This document shows, one piece after another, positions 47,001-64,000 of a stretch of DNA of 64,000 bases. Under the pieces are notes generated by a model that had not been told where the DNA came from, searched no databases, and saw only the letters and a list, made by a program, of their open reading frames with translations. Within the stretch, counting starts at the first letter, position 1. Each line of letters opens with the position of its first letter. The stretch lies in NCBI GenBank assembly GCA_011033025.1, contig WFMF01000055.1, positions 248,001 through 312,000 on the forward strand, in the 5' to 3' direction. The translations under genes and the position numbers were made by a program. Origin of the DNA: Beroe forskalii (Eukaryota; Ctenophora; Nuda; Beroida; Beroidae).

Positions 47001-49238
47001 GTAGAGGCTTCCCTAAACACGAGGATAGAGGACGTAGAGGCTTCCCTAAACACGAGGATAGAGGACGTAGAGGCTTCCCTAAACACGAGGATAGAGGACG
47101 TAGAGGCTTCCCTAAACACGAGGATAGAGGACGTAGAGGCTTCCCTAAACACGAGGATAGGGGACGTAGAGGCTTCCCTAAACACGAGGATAGGGGACGT
47201 AGAGGCTTCCCTAAACACGAGGAAAGAGGACGTAGAGGCTTCCCTAAACACGGGGATAGGTGACGTAGAGGCTTCCCTAACACGAGGATAGAGGACGTAG
47301 AGGCTTCCCTAAACACGAGGATAGGGAAACACGAGGATAGGGAGGCTTCCCCCTAAACACGAGGATAGAGGACGTAGAGGCTTCCCTAAACACGGGGATA
47401 GAGGATAGGACGTAGAGGCTTCCCCTAAACACGAGGATAGGGGACGTAGAGGCTTCCCTAAACACGAGGATAGGGGACGTAGAGGCTTCCCTAAACACGA
47501 GGATAGAGGACGTAGAGGCTTCCCTAAACACGAGGATAGAGGACGTAGAGGCTTCCCTAAACACGAGGATAGAGGACGTAGAGGCTTCCCTAAACACGAG
47601 GATAGAGGACGTAGAGGCTTCCCTAAACACGAGGATAGAGGACGTAGAGGCTTCCCTAAACACGAGGATAGAGGCTTCCCTAAACACGAGGATAGAGGAC
47701 GTAGAGGCTTCCCTAAACACGAGGATAGAGGACGTAGAGGCTTCCCTAAACACGAGGATAGAGGACGTAGAGGCTTCCCTAAACACGAGGATAGAGGACG
47801 TAGAGGCTTCCCTAAACACGAGGATAGAGGACGTAGAGGCTTCCCTAAACACGAGGATAGAGGACGTAGAGGCTTCCCTAAACACGAGGATAGAGGACGT
47901 AGAGGCTTCCCTAAACACGAGGATAGAGGACGTAGAGGCTTCCCTAAACACGAGGATAGGGACGTAGAGGCTTCCCTAAACACGAGGATAGGTGACGTAG
48001 AGGCTTCCCTAAATACGAGGATAGAGTAGAGGCTTCCCTAAACACGAGGATAGAGGACGTAGAGGCTTCCCTAAACACGAGGATAGAGGACGTAGAGGCT
48101 TCCCTAAACACGAGGATAGAGGACGTAGAGGCTTCCTAAACACGAGGATAGAGGACGTAGAGGCTTCCCTAAACACGAGGATAGAGGACGTAGAGGCTTC
48201 CCTAAACACGAGGATAGGGGACGTAGAGGCTTCCCTAAACACGAGGATAGAGGACGTAGAGGCTTCCCTAAACACGAGGATAGAGGCTTCCCTAAACACG
48301 AGGATAGGGGACGTAGAGGCTTCCCTAAACACGAGGATAGAGGACGTAGAGGCTTCCCTAAACACGAGGATAGAGGACGTAGAGGCTTCCCTAAACACGG
48401 GGATAGAGGACGTAGAGGCTTCCCTAAACACGGGGATAGAGGACGTAGAGGCTTCCCTAAACACGAGGATAGAGGACGTAGAGGCTTCCCTAAACACGAG
48501 GATAGAGGACGTAGAGGCTTCCCTAAACACGAGGATAGGGGACGTAGAGGCTTCCCTAAACACGAGGATAGGGGACGTAGAGGCTTATCTAAACACGAGG
48601 ATAGGGGACGTAGAGGCTTATCTAAACACGAGAATAGGGGACGTAGAGGCTTCCCTAAACACGGGGATAGGGGACGTAGAGGCTTCCCTAAACACGAGGA
48701 TAGAGGACGTAGAGGCTTCCCTAAACACGAGGATAGGGGACGTAGAGGCTTCCCTAAACACGAGGATAGAGGACGTAGAGGCTTCCCTAAACACGAGGAT
48801 AGGGGACGTAGAGGCTTCCCTAAACACGAGGATAGGGGACGTAGAGGCTTCCCTAAACACGAGGATAGAGGACGTAGAGGCTTCCCTAACACGGGGATAG
48901 AGGACGTAGAGGCTTCCCTAAACACGGGGATAGGTGACGTAGAGGCTTCCCTAAACACGAGGATAGAGGACGTAGAGGCTTCCCTAAACACTAGGATAGA
49001 GGACGTAGAGGCTTCCCTAAACACGAGGATAGAGGACGTAGAGGCTTCCCTAAACACGAGGATAGAGGACGTAGAGGCTTCCCTAAACACGAGGATAGAG
49101 GACGTAGAGGCTTCCCTTAACACGAGGATGGAGGACGTAGAGGCTTCCCTAAACACGAGGATAGGGGACGTAGAGGCTTCCCTAAACACGAGGATAGAGG
49201 ACGTAGAGGCTTAACCCTAAACACGAGGATAGACTTAG
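44050..49238. repeat. 33-bp satellite array (~5.2 kb)
   Basis: Unit GAGGCTTCCCTAAACACGAG + GATAGAGGACGTA, 33 bp, roughly 150 copies. The most common variant is GATAGGGGACG. Units are most degenerate at the left edge. Because 33 is a multiple of three, the minus strand stays open for hundreds of codons in two frames (FREASTSSILV and GKPLRPLSSCL repeats), broken only by indels; I do not regard these as genes. Confidence 0.96.
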
Positions 49239-49532
49239 AGGAAGCAGAGGCTTTTCTGTCGATGATATTGAATTTGATAGACCCTTCCGCTTTCCGGTTC
49301 CCCTAACCAGGGGCGTCGTGCGGCACTCCGTGCGCGTAACCAGGGTCCTGGTTAGGGCAACCTTCCGCTTTGAGTTTGCTGCTGCATCAGCGGGTCTGAT
49401 TTCACCAGGCAATGCGAGGTTGCGCGACGCCCTGCATCGTTCCGCGTCCATCAAATGAACTGATAAAATGAAAAACACACACAATTGCTCGAACTCACCC
49501 ATATGTGTGCAGACCGCTTGATTGAAAAAGGG

Positions 49533-49788
49533 TCGGTCTCCCATATAATAATAAACGGGAGCCTTCATTATCTATGAGATGACAATGACGTCACTCAGAA
49601 AAATATAATTAAGCGCACCTAGCGCTTTAGGGTCAGGATTTGTTAGGGTTAGGATTAAGGTTAGGGTTTTGGTTAGGGCTATGGTTAGGTTTATATAGGA
49701 TACAGGGCTATGGTTAGGTTTATATAGGATACAGAAAAATTGACTTTTAGATCTGTGACGTCACTCAGATCCGTTTATATGGGAGACA
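49533..49788. mobile_element. Short inverted-terminal element (GTCTCCCATATA)
   Basis: GTCTCCCATATA near 49536 and TATATGGGAGAC near 49775 are inverted; GACGTCACTCAGA also occurs inside near both ends. The interior is TTAGGG-like (49627-49735). About 250 bp. Low certainty as an element. Confidence 0.35.
49627..49735 (+). repeat. Degenerate TTAGGG-like tract and 31-bp duplication
   Basis: Several GTTAGGG or TTAGGGTTAGG motifs (for example at 49648-49660 and 49661-49680), followed by a tandem duplicate of AGGGCTATGGTTAGGTTTAT (31-bp unit). Resembles an interstitial telomere-like tract; too degenerate to be certain. Confidence 0.4.
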
Positions 49789-49854
49789 TACCTGAAAAAG
49801 ACCCCGCAAAATTGTGTGCTTTTGACGTCTACGGAAAGCTCGCTTTTCTTTTAC

Positions 49855-51882
49855 GCTGCTGTTCCAGCAGCGTAACGACGTAACGTTGTTCCAGCAGCGT
49901 AACGTTGTTCCAGCAGCGTAACGCTGTTCCAACAGCGAAACGCTGTTCCAGCAGCGAAACGCTGTTACAGCAGCGTAACACTGTTACAGCAGCGTAACAC
50001 TGTTACAGCAGCGTAACACTGTTACAGCAGCGTAACACTGTTACAGCAGCGTAACACTGTTACAGCAGCGTAACGTTGATCCACTTCCAGCAGCGTAACA
50101 TTGTTCCAGCAGCGTAACGCCGTAACGTTGTTCCAGCAGCGTGACGTTGTTCCAGCAGCGTAACGCTGTTACAGCAGCGTGTCGCTGTTACAGCAGTGTG
50201 TCGCTGTTACAGCAGCGTGTCGCTGTTACAGCAGCGTGTCGCTGTTACAGCAGCGTGTCGCTGTTACAGCAGCGTGTCGCTGTTACAGAAGCGTGTCGCT
50301 GTTAGTGTTACAGCAGCGTGTCGCTGTTACAGCAGCGTGTCGCTGTTACAGCAGCATGTCGCTGTTACAGCAGCGTGTCGCTGTTACAGCAGCGTAACGC
50401 TGTTACAGCAGCGTGTCGCTGTTACAGCAGCGTGTCGCTGTTACAGAAGCGTGTCGCTGTTAGTGTTACAGCAGCGTGTCGCTGTTACAGCAGCGTGTCG
50501 CTGTTACAGCAGCGTGTCGCTGTTACAGCAGCGTAACGCTGTTACAGCAGCGTGTCGCTGTTACAGCAGCGTGTCGCTGTTACAGCAGCGTGTCGCTGTT
50601 ACAGCTGCGTGTCGCTGTTACAGCAGCGTGTCGCTGTTACAGCAGCGTGTCGCTGTTACAGCAGCGTGTCGCTGTTACAGCGTGCTGTTACAGCAGCGTG
50701 TCGCTGTTACAGCAGCGTGTCGCTGTTACAGCAGCGTGTCGCTGTTACAGCAGCGTGTCGCTGTTACAGCAGCGTGTCGCTGTTACAGCAGCGTGTCGCT
50801 GTTACAGCAGCGTGTCGCTGTTACAGCAGCGTGTCGCTGTTACAGCAGCGTGTCGCTGTTACAGCAGCGTGTCGCTGTTACAGCAGCTTAACGCTGTTAC
50901 AGCAGCGCAACGCTGTTACAGCAGCGTAACGCTGTTGCAGCAGCGTAACGCTGTTACAGCAGCGTAACGCTGTTACAGCAGCGTAACGCTGTTACAGCAG
51001 CGTAACGCTGTTACAGCAGCGTAACGCTGTTACAGCAGCGTAACGCTGTTACAGCAGCGTAACGCTGTTACAGCAGCGTAACGCTGTTACAGCAGCGTAA
51101 CGCTGTTACAGCAGCGTAACGCTGTTACAGCAGCGTAACGCTGTTACAGCAGCGTAACACAGCAGCGTAACGCTGTTACAGCAGCGTAACGCTGTTACAG
51201 CAGCGTAACGCTGTTACAGCAGCGTAACGCTGTTACAGCAGCGTAACGCTGTTACAGCAGCGTAACGCTGTTACAGCAGCGTAACGCTGTTACAGCAGCG
51301 TAACGCTGTTACAGCAGCATAACGCTGTTACAGCAGCGTAACGCTGTTACAGCAGCGTAACGCAGTTTACAGTTACAGCAGCATAACGCTGTTACAGCAG
51401 CGTAACGCAGTTTACAGTTACAGCAGCATAACGCTGTTACAGCAGCGTAACACTGCGTACACAGCAGCGTAACACTACAGCAGCAGCGTAACGCTGTTAC
51501 AGCAGCGTAACGCTGTAACACTGTTACAGCAGCGTAACAGCGTACTGTTACAGCAGCGTAACGCTGTTACAGCAGCGTAACGCTGTTACAGCAGCGTTAC
51601 GCAGTTACAGCGTAACGCTGTTACAGCAGCGTAACGTTACAGCAGCGTTACGCTGTTACAGCAGCGTTACGCTGTTACAGCAGCGTAACGCTGTTACAGC
51701 AGCGTAACACTGCGCAGCGTTACGCTGTTACAGCAGCGTTACGCTGTTACAGCAGCGTTACGCTGTTACAGCAGCACTGTTACAGCAGTTGCAGCAACGT
51801 TACGCTGTTACAGCAGCGTTACGCTGTTAAAGCAGCGTTACGCTGTTACAGCAGCGTTACGCTGTTACAGAAGCGTTATTAT
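49855..51882. repeat. 19-bp satellite array (~2.0 kb) with variant blocks
   Basis: Unit ACAGCAGCGTAACGCTGTT, 19 bp, roughly 100 copies. Each unit holds the near-palindrome CAGCGTAACGCTG. Variants come in blocks: GTAACACTG (49975-50075), GTGTCGCTG (50178-50880), GTAACGCTG (50880-51590) and GTTACGCTG (51595-51875). Confidence 0.95.
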
Positions 51883-51977
51883 TATTTCGCTGCGCCCGGG
51901 TATTTTTTTGCCCCGGGCCTCCGCATTTTTCCAAAAAAAAAAATTTCAGCCATCAATTTTGGGCACCAAAAATTAAG

Positions 51978-52196
51978 GCGCCCGTAACGTTCGTCGGTTG
52001 ATCGAATAGAATTGGTCGATTGATCAACTTCATTTGATCGACTGATGTATTTTAAATAGAAAATCTTAACGCTAGGAAAAACTAAATATTGCTCATTTAA
52101 ACACGATTTAAGTCATTAGATATCAGTATTAAAACATATCAGTCATTCAAATGGAGTTTATCGATCGACCAATCGAGTGACGAACGTTACGGGCGC
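51978..52196. mobile_element. Short inverted-terminal element (GCGCCCGTAACGTTCGTC)
   Basis: GCGCCCGTAACGTTCGTC at the left end and its exact reverse complement at the right, with further inverted GATCGA-rich blocks inside. About 220 bp, no coding, no clear target duplication. Confidence 0.5.
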
Positions 52197-52545
52197 TTCA
52201 CGATTTTCTGGTGAAATTCCTGACAAATTGACCAAAATTTCCGTAGTAACTGCGGACACACTGATGTAAGCATTTTTGTGTTTTTTAATTTGATGCGAGA
52301 TAGAGCTAACTTAGGAAGATTACATAATTTTTGGGGTCAGATGCTTCAAACATACTTCCTGGTTAGATTGAGTACCAGTGCGGCGACTTTTTTCGGACAA
52401 CAACTGAAAAATGTAATCCAAGATAGTGCCTCTTATTATTAGGTAAATTTTCAGAATTATAGGTAAATTTTCAGATTTGCCCTCCAAAAAGGTGGACAAG
52501 GTTCAAAAAGAAGGCATGGGAGGACGCCCTCCCAAAGGGAGGGCA

Positions 52546-52677
52546 GTTCGGCAGCCACTCGATTACTGGAGGGCTAGAAAAAGAAACGTGCAAAATTGTT
52601 TGCTTTGTAGAAAGTTGACGCGCGAATAGAAAATCCGTGCGCTTTTTTTCGAGCCCTCCTGTAATCGAGCGATCTGC
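52546..52677. mobile_element. Short foldback element (CTCGATTACTGGAGGGC)
   Basis: CTCGATTACTGGAGGGCT near the left end pairs with AGCCCTCCTGTAATCGAG at the right, flanked by GCAG/CTGC. About 130 bp. No coding. Confidence 0.45.
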
Positions 52678-53332
52678 ACCCATATAATACGTAGACTCCT
52701 GATAACACCTTTCATGCTCATCAAATTAACATAACTTGTTTATATCATGTGAAAAATATCTTGCAATAAATCAATTAGATTTCATTTTTGTAAATTAGAA
52801 ACCAAATAACAAATACAATCTATTAAGCTGAACCCAAGTTTTTAAAGACTACCCAAAATACCAATGCTGATCCTCTTTGCAAAGCAAATTGTGTTTATCC
52901 TGTTGTTCTAAATATGTTTCATATAGGGGGGGACCTCTCATACGCTCCAAAATTATATTCCTATTGGAAATTTTATATCCACTTGGGGGGCTGAATTAAA
53001 CCACCAAAATTAAACGGTCCCAGAGCGGCATCGAAATGATTCAAGATTGGCGACCATAATATGGTTTAAAGCAAAAAAAATTAAAAAGGGGTGAAAAATC
53101 AAAAACTTAATTGGTACCATTTGATAAAAATTGCCATTTATCACGAACAAAAAGTAACATTTTAAAAAGATGCGAAAAATCGGAAACAAATGTGGTGCCA
53201 ATTGAGAAAAATGTCCATTTCTAACAGCTAAGTATACTCTGGCGACTGGCACCCAGAATTACGCCACCTAAAACGCCCTGAAATGAAGCCCCACTATTGG
53301 CTATTGTTTATATCCACCCCCCTTTATAACTC

Positions 53333-53338
53333 TTTAAT
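53333..53338 (-). promoter_or_regulatory. Candidate polyadenylation signal of VCP (ATTAAA)
   Basis: ATTAAA on the minus strand about 120 bases after the VCP stop codon; no AATAAA was seen closer. Motif match only. Confidence 0.3.
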
Positions 53339-53457
53339 ATCTTAGAAGTATTTGCAAGAGTTCCCAGCGGGAGCAGTTGTCCTGACAACTGCTATTGACA
53401 CGCAAGTAAAGTCACGTGACAAAACACAACTATATTATGAGAGGGTCACTGGAAGAG

Positions 53458-63865
<10,408 letters not shown>

Positions 63866-64000
63866 CTAAATTCGGAAGTCAACGATACATTATTTTTTTA
63901 AACTTTTAAGCTCTTTTAGGCCCCAATTTTCTAAGAACCCTTTAGAGGCACCTTCCTCCTCTGGGGCCCAACAACAAATTCAATCAAAGTTTTGCTTTCA

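Larger units (their letters stand above)
52200..53457. other. Intergenic / VCP 3' flank
   Basis: AT-rich. Contains the foldback element 52546-52677, a weak direct repeat of GAAAAATC-type phrases at 53060-53220, and the VCP 3' UTR near its right end. Confidence 0.5.

Noticed and set aside
44200..49568. Long minus-strand ORFs (up to 361 codons) with FREASTSSILV or GKPLRPLSSCL repeats
   Set aside because: They are readings of a stop-free 33-bp satellite; frames switch at indels and there are no domains or flanking gene signals.
50179..50967. ORFs with RVAVTAACRCYSSVSLLQQ repeats
   Set aside because: Readings of the 19-bp satellite.

Overview
The window is animal nuclear DNA. It holds most of two conserved genes that converge tail to tail, embedded in AT-rich, intron-rich, repeat-laden sequence. 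The Na+/Ca2+ exchanger type (two alpha repeats plus two Calx-beta domains) and the retroelement type (a Penelope-like element with a GIY-YIG domain) indicate a metazoan, most likely an invertebrate; I cannot place it more finely.

Layout. Positions 1-14.4 kb have no recognisable gene, apart from one GC-rich candidate exon at 11014-11121. They carry one arm (1747-2762) of a ~1 kb inverted-repeat pair whose other arm is at 20453-21450. The plus-strand exchanger gene (NCX/SLC8 family) runs from 14437 to 41304 in at least 14 coding exons. Phases agree at every junction, giving about 830 codons. It includes a mutually exclusive pair of CBD2 exons (37064-37250 and 37329-37509). One expected exon, the last alpha-2 transmembrane segment, was not found between 39690 and 41188. 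An apparently intact Penelope-like element (1083-codon ORF, 338-bp direct terminal repeats) sits sense-oriented in the intron that splits CBD1. The 12-kb interval between the genes (41305-53457) is mostly three satellite arrays with 22-, 33- and 19-bp units. The minus-strand AAA+ ATPase gene VCP/p97/CDC48 occupies 63792 down to 53458 in 11 exons, with its 5' end beyond the window. One N-domain exon carries a one-base frameshift.

The most unusual theme is tandem repeats at splice junctions. A 37-bp array multiplies the 3' splice site and first codons of an NCX exon. A 60-bp array multiplies the end of the penultimate VCP exon with its 5' splice site about 38 times. Other arrays abut the NCX exon at 33315-33472 and the VCP exon at 62466-62686. 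Several foldback or short inverted-terminal elements lie in introns, one with a clear 8-bp target duplication.

Functionally the two genes are unrelated. NCX extrudes Ca2+ across the plasma membrane and is tuned by Ca2+ binding to its Calx-beta domains. VCP is a hexameric unfoldase of ubiquitin-dependent protein handling. All exon limits were inferred by eye from splice signals, phase and family resemblance.
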